From Enterococcaceae bacterium OF42-14pH9A (lineage in GTDB: Bacteria; Bacillota; Bacilli; Lactobacillales; Enterococcaceae): a stretch of DNA of 64,000 bases. Under the pieces are notes generated by a model that worked only from the letters and a program-made list of their open reading frames with translations, did no database searches and was not told the origin of the DNA. Shown piece by piece: positions 1 to 7,794 of the stretch (position 1 is the stretch's first letter; each line of letters starts with the position of its first letter). The stretch covers positions 1,373,338 through 1,437,337 of the forward strand of contig JAQEYU010000001.1 of the NCBI GenBank assembly GCA_027692465.1, in the 5' to 3' direction. A program made the position numbers and the translations under genes.

Positions 1-1
1 A

Positions 2-391
2 AAACAGCAGCAGAAAAAACTGCTGCGGGAATATGTGATCATTGCCTGCGGGACCAACACCTTTGATGATTACGAACAGCGGACACAGGAATTGATCGCC
101 GCATTGGAGCCCGGGCACAAGCTGATCTTTGTCACACCCTATGACGGGCGGGCCGATGAGACTTGGGATTCGCAAAAATTAGCGGTCTATGAGCGGACAC
201 TCCCGGAAAAATATCCGTTTGTGACGCTTGCCGATTGGAACAAATTGGCAGCACAGCACAAAGAAATCTTTGCCGAATCGGATACTACGCATTTCGCGGG
301 CAATCCGGAAGGTGAGAAAATCTATCTGGAAATGCTGCAAAAAGCCTTGCAGGAGGCCCAAGCTAAGCCCGCCAAAACCAATAAAGAATGA
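2..391 (+). CDS. C-terminal part of an SGNH/acyltransferase-family protein (5' end outside window)
   Basis: The frame is open from the first base, so only the last 129 residues are seen. The methionine near position 35 is not a start; that codon is GTG inside IIACGTN. The visible part matches the C-terminal SGNH domain of OatA-like membrane acyltransferases: a GTN block (the oxyanion Asn region), a beta strand LIFVTPYDG, and a final DTTHF with the Asp-x-x-His pair that completes the Ser-Asp-His triad. It resembles the C-terminal domain of the complete protein at 12735-14657 in layout (GTN, then D-x-H near the end). Inference: an extracytoplasmic O-acetyl-transfer domain. The acceptor (peptidoglycan, teichoic acid or other) cannot be told. 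A terminator follows directly. Confidence 0.65.
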   Translation, partial: KQQQKKLLREYVIIACGTNTFDDYEQRTQELIAALEPGHKLIFVTPYDGRADETWDSQKLAVYERTLPEKYPFVTLADWNKLAAQHKEIFAESDTTHFAGNPEGEKIYLEMLQKALQEAQAKPAKTNKE

Positions 392-394
392 GTA

Positions 395-437
395 ACTACC
401 GTAGTCGGTCAATCAGCCGAGTGCGGTAGTTTTTTTG
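395..437 (+). terminator. Rho-independent terminator of the acyltransferase gene
   Basis: Stem ACTACCG / CGGTAGT followed by seven T, four bases after the stop codon. Confidence 0.85.
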
Positions 438-569
438 CTAACCCCTTGATCCCGCTATCCCAGCTATCAGCTATGAAAGCCATGGTCCGAGATGTAAAGA
501 TGAATATAGCTTTATTGTGATATACTACAATGAATAAAGGTAAGGAAATTGGGGAGGTTTAACAAGGAT

Positions 570-1595
570 ATGATTAAACCAAAAAGATTAAAAACTGGTG
601 ACACTATCGCAGCCATCTCATTATCAAGTGGTATGGCAGGAGACCCAGATATTCTATGGAGATATGAACAAGGAAAAAAGCAACTTTCTGATTTTGGGTT
701 CAGAGTAGTAGAGTTAGAACTTACTCTAGCTGGTTCACAAGTAATTTATAACAATCCAAAACTTAGAGCAGAAAGTTTACACACTGCTCTCTTAGACCCG
801 AGCATTGATGGAATAGTTGCTACAATTGGCGGAATAGATAGTTATCGTATTTTCGAGTATATAAATCTTGAAATATTAAAAAATAATCCAAAGGTATTTA
901 TTGGTTATTCAGATACGACCTCAATTCATCAGATGTTCCAATTAGCAGGAGTCATTTCTTTTTATGGCCCTTGCTTACTAGTAGATTTTGCTGAAAATGG
1001 CGGAGTTTATGATTTTACAAAAGAAGTTTTTCAAAATATTCTAATGAAAGATAGTATAAACTACTCTTTTCCTTGGCGTAAAGAGTGGACCAGCCAATTC
1101 TTGTCTTGGGATATTGAAAATAAGAATAAATTGAGAGAACTTAATCGGGACGAAGGAATGATTATTTTACAAGGTCATGGCTCAGCAGAAGGCAGATTGA
1201 TAGGTGGTTGTCTCGAAGTCTTATCCATGCTTAGAGGTACATCACTTTATCCCGATAAAGAAAAGTTCAAAAATGGAATTTTGTTGCTTGAAACTTCTGA
1301 AATACATCCTGATCCCATATTATTTGAAATGGAATTGCGAACAATGGGTGTCATGGGAAATCTCCAATTATTGAATGGAATCTTAGTTGGTAAACCACAA
1401 GAAAATAGGTATTTTAAAGAATACCAACAATCCATTATAAAAATTTTAAAAGAGTTTAATTTGGAAGATTTACCTGTAATGTACAACTGCAACTTTGGTC
1501 ATACTGAACCAAAATGGACGCTCCCACTAGGAATAAATGTGAGAATAGATTTGGAGAAAGAGTTCATAACATTACTAGAGAATGCGACTGTCTAA
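570..1595 (+). CDS. S66 family peptidase, MccF-like (LD-carboxypeptidase superfamily)
   Basis: 341 residues. The start is the ATG at 570, 12 bases after GGGGAGGT; an upstream in-frame TTG overlaps that site. The S66 triad is visible at the expected spacing: Ser114 in GYSDTT (nucleophile elbow), Glu241 in LLLETSE and His311 in NFGHTEP. This spacing is very close to MccF, the serine carboxypeptidase that cleaves processed microcin C-type peptidyl nucleotides. The family also includes LD-carboxypeptidases that trim murein tetrapeptides. No signal peptide is seen, so it is cytoplasmic, which favours a detoxifying or self-immunity role over periplasm-type murein work. Base composition is clearly more AT-rich than its neighbours, codons often end in A/T, and it lies just downstream of the 3' end of tRNA-Pro. 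These are signs of transfer. No microcin biosynthesis genes are nearby. Confidence 0.85.
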   Translation: MIKPKRLKTGDTIAAISLSSGMAGDPDILWRYEQGKKQLSDFGFRVVELELTLAGSQVIYNNPKLRAESLHTALLDPSIDGIVATIGGIDSYRIFEYINLEILKNNPKVFIGYSDTTSIHQMFQLAGVISFYGPCLLVDFAENGGVYDFTKEVFQNILMKDSINYSFPWRKEWTSQFLSWDIENKNKLRELNRDEGMIILQGHGSAEGRLIGGCLEVLSMLRGTSLYPDKEKFKNGILLLETSEIHPDPILFEMELRTMGVMGNLQLLNGILVGKPQENRYFKEYQQSIIKILKEFNLEDLPVMYNCNFGHTEPKWTLPLGINVRIDLEKEFITLLENATV

Positions 1596-1789
1596 AAGAT
1601 AGAATTTCAAGAAGGTATTAGGGGGTGTAATATATGGATATTTTTCGGATTAATCAGTCCTTTGAGAAGCATTGTTGCAAATCAACACAATCATTTGTCC
1701 AGATGCGCTTCCGACAGCTTCTTCAGAAAATAGGCATGCAATCCGTACTGGCAGCTTTTTTAGACACCCCTTCAAAAGCAATCCTCTTA

Positions 1790-1828
1790 AAAACAAAAAA
1801 ATCCTCCAACGCCAAAGCGCTGAAGGAC
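1790..1828 (-). terminator. Terminator of tRNA-Pro
   Basis: Read on the minus strand, an 11-bp stem with two G-T pairs (TCCTTCAGCGC / GCGTTGGAGGA) precedes seven T. It begins a few bases after the tRNA 3' end. Confidence 0.8.
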
Positions 1829-1833
1829 GTTGA

Positions 1834-1907
1834 TCGGGAAGACCGGATTCGAACCGACGACCCCTTACTCCCGAAGCAAGTGCTCTACCAAGCTGAGCTA
1901 CTTCCCG
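1834..1907 (-). tRNA. tRNA-Pro (anticodon CGG)
   Basis: The minus strand folds as a full cloverleaf: acceptor CGGGAAG / CTTCCCG, D stem GCTC / GAGC, anticodon stem CTTGC / GTAAG, loop TTCGGGA with CGG at positions 34-36, T-loop TTCGAAT, discriminator A. CCA is not encoded. The CGG anticodon reads CCG, the GC-ending proline codon. It stands alone, not in an rRNA or tRNA cluster. An apparent 107-residue frame on the opposite strand (1634-1957) is an artefact of the tRNA. Confidence 0.95.
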
Positions 1908-1924
1908 ATATCAAGTACATTAGT

Positions 1925-1953
1925 AATATAAAACTAACTCTGTTTTTTTTCAA
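1925..1953 (-). promoter_or_regulatory. Promoter of tRNA-Pro
   Basis: Minus strand: -35 TTGAAA (1948-1953), 17-base spacer, -10 TATATT (1925-1930), about 18 bases before the tRNA. Confidence 0.6.
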
Positions 1954-2081
1954 CTAAAAAGTTTCGGAAAATTTTCTTTGAGCAATCTGCTTTGGTCAGC
2001 GCAGCGAATCCTCTAAAATGAAGGCAGATGACCGTCTCAGTGCCAGTGCACCAGGCAGTCAAAGAAAGGAATGTGGATACC

Positions 2082-2879
2082 ATGACGATTCGCTTTACCG
2101 GCAGTATCGACGAAGACAAGACTGTGATCCGTTTAGCAGAAAATCAGGGGCAGCTGACTCTGCTGAGCCCGACAGCCGCAGTCAAAGAAGCAACCGAACG
2201 CACCTCTGTCTACCTGTATTTAAAAGAGCGGCAGCCCAAGATTGCTGCTTTGGAGCCACTCAATCATCAGACCATCAAGGATAAAGAAGTCGATCGTGCG
2301 TTGATTCTGACGCCTCCTTGGGAGATTGAAGGGGAGACGCTGCTGGCGGCTATGACTTTGGCCTGGGCCGAAACCGGCTTGAAGGTGGAAACAATCACTC
2401 AGATCCCGGGTAAAGTCCCGGCCAATCAGCAAAATATGGTGGGAGCTTACCAGGAGTCGGTTTTTGAACTGTTGGAAAACTTCGGCTATCCGATGGTGAA
2501 AGTTAAAAAGAAACCTGCCAAAGCCCAGCACCGGTGGAACAAAGCTGTCTCTGAGATTACATTTTACATCGATTACAGTGATGCCAAGGGGGAAGCGATC
2601 TGGCAAAAACGCGACCAACTGCTTTTGAAAAAAGGCGCCACCCTCAAAATGACGGTTCCGCTGAACAGAGACGGATCGGTGGGGTATTCTGCCCGTCTCA
2701 CCGAAAAACTGCGGGATGACAACCGTGACAAGATCAAAGGAGATACCACCACTGAGGATATTCTCTTCAAAAGTGTCAACGAGTTGGGAATCTTTTTGTA
2801 TTATGCCGGGACCAATGGCTGGCTGGTGCTCAAAGACCAAGAGGGCAAAACCATCGACGAGTATACGGTAGTGAAATAA
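2082..2879 (+). CDS. Uncharacterised cytoplasmic protein
   Basis: 265 residues from the ATG at 2082, which follows AAAGAAAGGA by 11 bases. An in-frame ATG at 2028 lacks a ribosome site. I do not recognise the family. The protein has no signal peptide or membrane segment. It is soluble, charged, and alternates beta-like and helical stretches; a Lys-rich patch lies in the middle (VKVKKKPAK). The C-terminal half (ITFYIDYSDAKGEAIWQKRD onward) reads like a small alpha/beta domain. It is a single-gene unit: tRNA-Pro upstream points away and a repeat element follows. No terminator directly follows, so transcription may run into the repeat at 2955. Confidence 0.7.
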   Translation: MTIRFTGSIDEDKTVIRLAENQGQLTLLSPTAAVKEATERTSVYLYLKERQPKIAALEPLNHQTIKDKEVDRALILTPPWEIEGETLLAAMTLAWAETGLKVETITQIPGKVPANQQNMVGAYQESVFELLENFGYPMVKVKKKPAKAQHRWNKAVSEITFYIDYSDAKGEAIWQKRDQLLLKKGATLKMTVPLNRDGSVGYSARLTEKLRDDNRDKIKGDTTTEDILFKSVNELGIFLYYAGTNGWLVLKDQEGKTIDEYTVVK

Positions 2880-2954
2880 GCGCAGTGCAGGTTCGAATTT
2901 CAGCACAAGCGAGTGTATCTGGAAATGTCAGCAGAAGCTTTTGAAGCTCGTTTT

Positions 2955-3116
2955 AGGGTGTGTCTGAAAACTCTGGGGGAATCCAGATTTTTGCGGACTT
3001 TTTGCCGAAATCAAGGAGAAAAGCGCAGCTTATGTGGTGCATAAGCGAGCATTTACGACGCAGATTGCGGTGAAAAGGACCAAAATATCTGCCGCTAGAG
3101 TTTTCAGACACGCCCT
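2955..3116 (+). mobile_element. MITE-like intergenic element, copy A (intact)
   Basis: 162 bp. It begins AGGGTGTGTCTGAAAAC and ends GTTTTCAGACACGCCCT, so the ends are inverted repeats with one mismatch. Inside are the family-wide blocks ATCCAGATTTTTGCGGAC, CCGAAATCAAGGAG, GCGCAGCTTATGTGGTGC and ATTGCGGTGAAAAGGACC. T precedes the left end and A follows the right end, consistent with insertion at TA. Too short to code for a transposase. Confidence 0.9.
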
Positions 3117-3255
3117 AGTACAAGCTGCGTTTTCCGCCTTATTTTTGGCAGGTACTCAAAAAGCTGAAGTTCGCCGAAATTTTCAGATGTTCCCGGATAA
3201 AAAAGGAATTCTTTGATTGCCGGTCGCCGATTCTTCAAATTTCTGCGTTATACTA

Positions 3256-3290
3256 AAAAGCAGGAGCCCACCGGTTCCTGCTTTTCTTTT
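3256..3290 (+). terminator. Hairpin with T-tract upstream of 3358 gene
   Basis: AAAAGCAGGA ... TCCTGCTTTT with CTTTT after it. There is no open reading frame just upstream, so it either stops read-through from the 2082 gene across element A or acts as a leader attenuator for the 3358 gene. A TATACT lies directly before it. Confidence 0.6.
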
Positions 3291-3357
3291 GGCCGGCATC
3301 CAGGAAATAGGCTCTGATCCGTCCAATAGGTATCTATCAATTAAAAAGGGTGATTCG

Positions 3358-4008
3358 ATGGCTTTTGCCAAACAGGATTTTGATTATTATGAGCGAACAG
3401 TAGGCAATATGTACCGCAGTTTTTATACGAAGCGGATTTTTATGGCAGCGGCGGCGTTGGTGATCATCGGCGGCTACAGCTGGTTCTCCGGAGAAAATCT
3501 GTTGTTGAACGGTCTCTTGGCAGCAATTTTAGCCGGACTGATCGTTTATCTGTTATTACAGCGGCAGAAGTTTCCTGAAATCTATCAACAGTGGCTAAAA
3601 CAGAATCTGCCGCAAGCGGCGATCGCAACTGTTCAGGAAGACGAATACAGCTACAATATTTTCCGCAACGGTGAAAAGGTGGCTCGGATCAATAAAAAAG
3701 GGGTTCGCAATCTGCCTTCAGCCAATAAACAGTACACATTGATGGCAGGGTTTGACAAGAATTTTTTCTCGGCACAGCCGTTGCAGTTGGCCTACTACGA
3801 TATGCTGGAGCTGACATACGAAGAAAAATTTCGCTTGAGTCGAGGCGGTTACAGCAGGATGCCCCGCTTTTTACGCCGATTCACTTGGAGTAATCTCAAA
3901 GCCAGTGCCGGCAATGTATTGAGTTTTGTCTTGGGCAATCTGTTTTTCCTGTTCATACTGTTTCGGTTGATCCGTTATGTGATTGCGCTGCTTCGGATGA
4001 TGTTTTGA
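3358..4008 (+). CDS. Small membrane protein of unknown function
   Basis: 216 residues from the ATG at 3358 behind AAAAAGGGTG; a longer in-frame extension to 3217 crosses the upstream hairpin and is rejected. Two close hydrophobic helices near residues 28-70 (IFMAAAALVIIGGY, then LLAAILAGLIVYLLL) are followed by a cytoplasmic-looking middle domain of about 100 residues, and a third hydrophobic segment lies near the C-terminus (FVLGNLFFLFILFRLI). The middle domain is rich in Lys, Arg and Tyr. No known motif is recognised. It is transcribed alone, with a terminator 95 bases downstream. Confidence 0.75.
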   Translation: MAFAKQDFDYYERTVGNMYRSFYTKRIFMAAAALVIIGGYSWFSGENLLLNGLLAAILAGLIVYLLLQRQKFPEIYQQWLKQNLPQAAIATVQEDEYSYNIFRNGEKVARINKKGVRNLPSANKQYTLMAGFDKNFFSAQPLQLAYYDMLELTYEEKFRLSRGGYSRMPRFLRRFTWSNLKASAGNVLSFVLGNLFFLFILFRLIRYVIALLRMMF

Positions 4009-4102
4009 TTTTCGGAGTGCATGAGCAGGAATATCCGTAAAACTCCGGGTAGGGCCGAAACTTTGAGAGGGTTTTGCCGAGCTTGCAATTATCCGCTAAA
4101 AC

Positions 4103-4151
4103 AAAAGACTGTGGACACCCCGGGTTATACCGGTGGGTTCACAGTCTTTTT
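4103..4151 (+). terminator. Terminator after the 3358 membrane protein
   Basis: AAAAGACTGTG ... CACAGTCTTTT inverted repeat with an inner GC-rich stem; T-tract at its end. Confidence 0.8.
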
Positions 4152-4160
4152 GAATTATCC

Positions 4161-4320
4161 TGGGCGTGTCTGAAAATGCCGGGGGGAATCCAGATTTTTG
4201 CGGACTTTTTGCCGAAATCAAGGAGTAAAGCACAGCTTATGTGGCGCAAAGCTGCGCATTTACGAGCAGATTGCGGTGAAAAGAACCAAAATAGCTGCCA
4301 CTGGCGTTTTCAGACGCGTC
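4161..4320 (+). mobile_element. MITE-like intergenic element, copy B
   Basis: It starts TGGGCGTGTCTGAAAA and ends TTTTCAGACGCGTC, with the same internal blocks as copy A. Its right end abuts the stop codon (TTA read as TAA) of the convergent flavoprotein gene at 4321. The last bases differ slightly from the GACACGCCCT consensus. Confidence 0.9.
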
Positions 4321-5871
4321 TTATTTTCCGGTTGCGTATTTGGCGGATTGCTCGCCGGCTTGACGACCGAAGATGATGATGTCGGCGACGGCATTCCCGC
4401 CGATCCGGTTATTTCCGTGGATTCCGCCGGTCACTTCGCCGGCAGCGTACAATGCGGCGATGGCTTTGTCGTCTTTGCCGATGACTTGCGTTTCGGTGTT
4501 GATCTTCACGCCACCCATTGTATGGTGGATTCCTGGAGCGATGGCAATCGCGTAATACGGTGCCTGGGACAGATCATGATCCATAGCAGTTTCCCGGCCG
4601 AATTCAGCATCTTTTTTATCGGCAACTGCCTTGTTCCAAGTGTCCAATGTAGTTTTCAAAGCGGCTTCCGGCATGTCGATCTCTTTTGCCAGGGCTTCGA
4701 TTGTGTCGGCAGCTTTCACCAGACCTTGCTTTTCATAGAAGTCAATGGCTTTGACCCGCTCTTTGACGCCGGCATCAAAGACCAGCCAAGCAGCTTTTTC
4801 AGGCAGGGCAATGATTGCAGCGGATACTTTATCCCGGGTTTCCATTTCGTTGAAGAACCGTTCGCCTTGCTGATTCACCAAAATTGCACCTTCGCCCCGG
4901 ACTGCTTCTGTGATCAGCAGTGATTTTGACTGATCGACGGTAGGGTGAATCTGGATTTGGTCCATATCGACTGTTTGCCCGCCCAGTGCTTCGATCATCT
5001 TGATCCCGTCACCGGTAGAACCTTCTTGATTGGTGGTGACATAGCCTTTTAGTTCCGGTTTGTATTGTTCCACCATTTCCATATTGGCACCGAAGCCACC
5101 GGTAGTTACCACCACTGCCTTGGCGTTGATGGTTTTTTCTTTGCCGTCGACCTTGACTTGAACGCCGTTTACAGCCCCGTCTTTTTCATTGATTTTCACA
5201 ACGTCGGAATTGACGAACAGGGGGATTTCTTTTTCGTGAACATTTCGCAGCAGACCGTCTACCAGGTATTCACCGACAGCCGATCCGTCAGTCGGGCGGT
5301 GGGTCCGCTTTTCACTCATACCGCCAGTTGTTGTCAAATTGTCCAATGTGATACCCATGGAATCCAACCAGTCGATTGCCGCGGCAGAATGATCTACCAA
5401 GTAGTGAAGCAGTGCCGGATCATTTGTTCCGCCGCCGCCTTTTAAGGTTTCTTCGTAGAATTTGTCGTTTGAATCTTCAATGCCCTGAGCTTCTTGAAAT
5501 TTGGTTTCTGAAGCGTTCATTCCGGCAGAAGACTTCAAAGTGTTCCCACCGGCAATCGGCATTTTCTCCAAAATCACCGGATTAGCGCCGGCTTCTTTAG
5601 CAGACAAAGCTGCTGCCATCCCGGCACCACCGGCACCGACGATCACGATGTCATATTCGTCTTTCATTTCTGCCGGATCAGTATATTCCTGCACAGAAGC
5701 TCCTGATGTGGCGTCGGCCGCTGTCGATGAGGAGCTGGCGGTCTGCTCGGTCTTTGCGGTGGATTCTTTGGCGGAACTTGATCCTGCCGAATCCTGACCT
5801 TGATCGGCACCACAGCCGGCCATCAACAATAAAGCCGACAACAGGATGATCTTACCAAAAACTTTTTTCAT
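4321..5871 (-). CDS. Exported lipoprotein flavoprotein, fumarate reductase / flavocytochrome c type
   Basis: 516 residues. The start is the ATG at 5871, seven bases after GGAGGG. Residues 1-20 are a lipoprotein signal ending LLLMAGC, with Cys20 as the predicted lipid anchor, then a Ser/Thr/Ala-rich linker to about residue 65. The FAD-binding fold starts with VIVGAGGAG (about 77-85). The active-site set of soluble fumarate reductases is present: His in QIHPT, Arg in RGEGAIL, His449/450 in HHTMGG and Arg489 in NNRIGGN. It probably reduces fumarate or a similar enoate (urocanate, methacrylate) outside the membrane. Unlike Listeria-type extracellular reductases it has no FMN-binding (flavinylated) domain, so the electron donor is unclear. 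It is a single gene behind a Rex-like operator. Its stop codon touches repeat copy B. Confidence 0.85.
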   Translation of the reverse strand: MKKVFGKIILLSALLLMAGCGADQGQDSAGSSSAKESTAKTEQTASSSSTAADATSGASVQEYTDPAEMKDEYDIVIVGAGGAGMAAALSAKEAGANPVILEKMPIAGGNTLKSSAGMNASETKFQEAQGIEDSNDKFYEETLKGGGGTNDPALLHYLVDHSAAAIDWLDSMGITLDNLTTTGGMSEKRTHRPTDGSAVGEYLVDGLLRNVHEKEIPLFVNSDVVKINEKDGAVNGVQVKVDGKEKTINAKAVVVTTGGFGANMEMVEQYKPELKGYVTTNQEGSTGDGIKMIEALGGQTVDMDQIQIHPTVDQSKSLLITEAVRGEGAILVNQQGERFFNEMETRDKVSAAIIALPEKAAWLVFDAGVKERVKAIDFYEKQGLVKAADTIEALAKEIDMPEAALKTTLDTWNKAVADKKDAEFGRETAMDHDLSQAPYYAIAIAPGIHHTMGGVKINTETQVIGKDDKAIAALYAAGEVTGGIHGNNRIGGNAVADIIIFGRQAGEQSAKYATGK

Positions 5872-5892
5872 TTCTTTTCCCTCCAATTAGTT

Positions 5893-5920
5893 TTGTGTGA
5901 AAACTCACAAACAAAGTATA
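5893..5920 (-). promoter_or_regulatory. Rex-like operator and -10 box of the flavoprotein gene
   Basis: Positions 5893-5910 read TTGTG-N8-CACAA, the arm length and spacing of the Rex (NADH/NAD-sensing repressor) site. On the minus strand a TATACT -10 lies just upstream (5915-5920), so the operator would cover the transcription start. No convincing -35 is seen. Confidence 0.6.
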
Positions 5921-6001
5921 ACAAAGGGACACTTATTGTACCACCGATGCCGAGGGATAAAAAAACGTTTATTGACTGGAAAGAGCTGTTGTCAAAACAG
6001 T

Positions 6002-6433
6002 TCAAGGGCTTTCAAAAAAGTCTGTAAAAATCTCGTGAAATCCGGGATTTGTCTTTTTCAGTGAGAGCAGCCGGCCGCTTTCTTTTGACATAAAGCAGTG
6101 CTTGCTGCTGCCGGTAGTCATCAGTTGATTGGTGGTGCTGTCTCGGATCTCGTAAGTAAAATCCAAGCGTGTCCCGGTATACTGCCCGATGTGCACCAGG
6201 ATTTTCACCTGGTCGCCGTAGCGGATCATGTTTTTGTACTGACAGTCGACGGCCAGGACGGGAATGATGATGCCGGCATTTTCGATCGCATGATACGAAA
6301 GACCGAGGTGGTCCAAAACTGCCACCCGCGCTTCTTCAAACCAGCGGATATAATTGGAATGGTGGATGATTCCCATCTGGTCGGTCTCGTAATAATGAGG
6401 GGTCCGGACATAGCCGGGATAACGGTTGGTCAT
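6002..6433 (-). CDS. Acyl-CoA thioesterase, 4HBT / YbgC type
   Basis: 143 residues. The ATG at 6433 sits six bases after AGGAGGAAG; a longer reading to 6538 has no ribosome site. It is a single hot-dog domain with the YbgC signature YETDQMGIIHHSNY, where Asp18 is the expected catalytic residue and the HH-NY segment lines the active site. The family hydrolyses short or medium acyl-CoA or 4-hydroxybenzoyl-CoA-like thioesters in the cytoplasm; the substrate is not predictable here. It lies 130 bases from the promoter of the flavoprotein and is separated from the upstream aldo/keto reductase by a terminator, so it has its own unit. Confidence 0.85.
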   Translation of the reverse strand: MTNRYPGYVRTPHYYETDQMGIIHHSNYIRWFEEARVAVLDHLGLSYHAIENAGIIIPVLAVDCQYKNMIRYGDQVKILVHIGQYTGTRLDFTYEIRDSTTNQLMTTGSSKHCFMSKESGRLLSLKKTNPGFHEIFTDFFESP

Positions 6434-6562
6434 GACGCTTCCTCCTGAAAAGTCGCTGCGAGTGTTGTCACTCATAGCGGCTGTTTTTTTCAGCTTATCA
6501 TGAGAATACCGGTCCGGCAACTCACGGCTGCAGCTCACAAAGCAGGACTGGATCTTTGAAAC

Positions 6563-6604
6563 GAAAAAAGCTGCCTGTCACCGAGTCAATCGGAGACAGG
6601 CAGC
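6563..6604 (-). terminator. Terminator of the aldo/keto reductase gene
   Basis: Minus strand: GCTGCCTGTC / GACAGGCAGC perfect 10-bp stem followed by six T. Confidence 0.9.
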
Positions 6605-6627
6605 CGGAGGTTATTGGCGGGTTATTT

Positions 6628-7566
6628 TTAGAAGCGGAACAATTCGTCAATGAATTGGTAATCCTCATTGGATAGGCGGACATCGACGGCTTTGGCATTG
6701 TTTTCCACTTGTTCAGGACGTTTGGCACCGGGGATCACCGAGGTTACAGCCGGGTTCTTCATATACCAGGCCAATACCAACTGCGGTACAGTGCAGTCGT
6801 TTCGGTGGGCAACAGGTTTCAACTGGTCGACAGCCGCCACGATTTTTTTGAAGCGTTCGCCCTGAAAATCGGGATTGTTGGAGCGGATATCTCCTTTATC
6901 AAAGGTCGTCGTTTCCGAATATTTTCCTGTGAGCAGCCCGGATGCCAATGGGAAGTACGGCACGAAGCTGATCTGATGTTTTGCCAAATAAGGGAACAAT
7001 TCCTGCTCAGCCCCACGATGGAGCAGGCTGTATTGATCCTCCACGATATCGACATAGCCTTCCAAGTTCGCTTCTTTAATCTGAGCCAATGAAAAGTTTG
7101 ACACCCCCACTGCCCGGATCTTACCGGCTTCCTTTAATTCATGAAGGGCAGCAACCGCCTCATTTTTCGGCGTTTTCGTATCAGGAAAATGAATGTAAAA
7201 GATATCGATATAGTCGGTCTGCAGTCGCTGCAGGGCATCCTCGACCGCATTTTTCAGAAATTCCGGGGAATTGTCTTTTTGTTCTTCGTTGCCCGGCACA
7301 TGGGCAGCTTTGGTGGCGATGATGACCCGAGCCCGGTCGAATTCCGGCTCTTGCAAGACTTCGCCAATCAGTTCTTCAGAACGGCCCAGCCCGTAAGCAT
7401 AGGCGGTATCCAAAAGAGTGATTCCGTTACGCAGTGCGGTGCGGACGATTTCTTTGCCCACTTCGTCATTCAAGCCGGTAAAAAGATTGTGGCCTCCCAC
7501 AGCATTAGTTCCAAGTCCCAGATCAGAAGCATACACTTGTGATTTTCCGATACGTACATCAGACAT
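6628..7566 (-). CDS. Aldo/keto reductase
   Basis: 312 residues, the normal length for a one-domain (TIM-barrel) NADPH-dependent reductase. The start at 7566 has GGAGGAATC in front. The catalytic tetrad is visible: Asp and Tyr in LLDTAYAYG, Lys in IIATKAA, and His in FYIHFPD. The C-terminal SVIPGAKRPEQVENN is the cofactor-phosphate loop. It is nearest to the IolS/YdbC-like branch. It reduces aldehydes or ketones of unknown identity in the cytosol. Transcribed alone, with a clear terminator, and divergent from the hisS T-box. Confidence 0.9.
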   Translation of the reverse strand: MSDVRIGKSQVYASDLGLGTNAVGGHNLFTGLNDEVGKEIVRTALRNGITLLDTAYAYGLGRSEELIGEVLQEPEFDRARVIIATKAAHVPGNEEQKDNSPEFLKNAVEDALQRLQTDYIDIFYIHFPDTKTPKNEAVAALHELKEAGKIRAVGVSNFSLAQIKEANLEGYVDIVEDQYSLLHRGAEQELFPYLAKHQISFVPYFPLASGLLTGKYSETTTFDKGDIRSNNPDFQGERFKKIVAAVDQLKPVAHRNDCTVPQLVLAWYMKNPAVTSVIPGAKRPEQVENNAKAVDVRLSNEDYQFIDELFRF

Positions 7567-7759
7567 GATTGATTCCTCCGTTTCTTGATCACGCCGGCTG
7601 GCAGCAATTGCTCAAGCGGCGGCATGTCGGTCAGATTTGTTTTCGCCCACTTATCTGGCAAAAACAAATTTTGTTATTCTCTACCCTCAAGTCTATTACA
7701 AAAGTCCGAAATCCGAAAATCATCCGACTTATTTTTTGTCATGCTTTTGTGAAAACGGC

Positions 7760-7788
7760 TTGACTTTTTTCAGAGCATCTAGTAGATT
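7760..7788 (+). promoter_or_regulatory. Promoter of the hisS-aspS operon
   Basis: TTGACT (7760-7765), 17-base spacer, TAGATT (7783-7788). The T-box leader begins right after it. Confidence 0.55.
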
Positions 7789-7794
7789 TGTTGT

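Noticed and set aside
570..1834. Integration of a mobile island with tRNA attachment repeats
   Set aside because: Composition and position suggest transfer, but I could not find a direct repeat of the tRNA 3' end on the far side, nor an integrase.
1634..1957. 107-residue open frame on the plus strand
   Set aside because: It reads through the complement of tRNA-Pro and its terminator; the EDRIRTDDP-like peptide is the well-known translation artefact of tRNA genes.
4198..4923. Open frame of 241 residues on the plus strand
   Set aside because: It starts in repeat copy B and runs antisense to the flavoprotein gene, which has clear family motifs on the minus strand.
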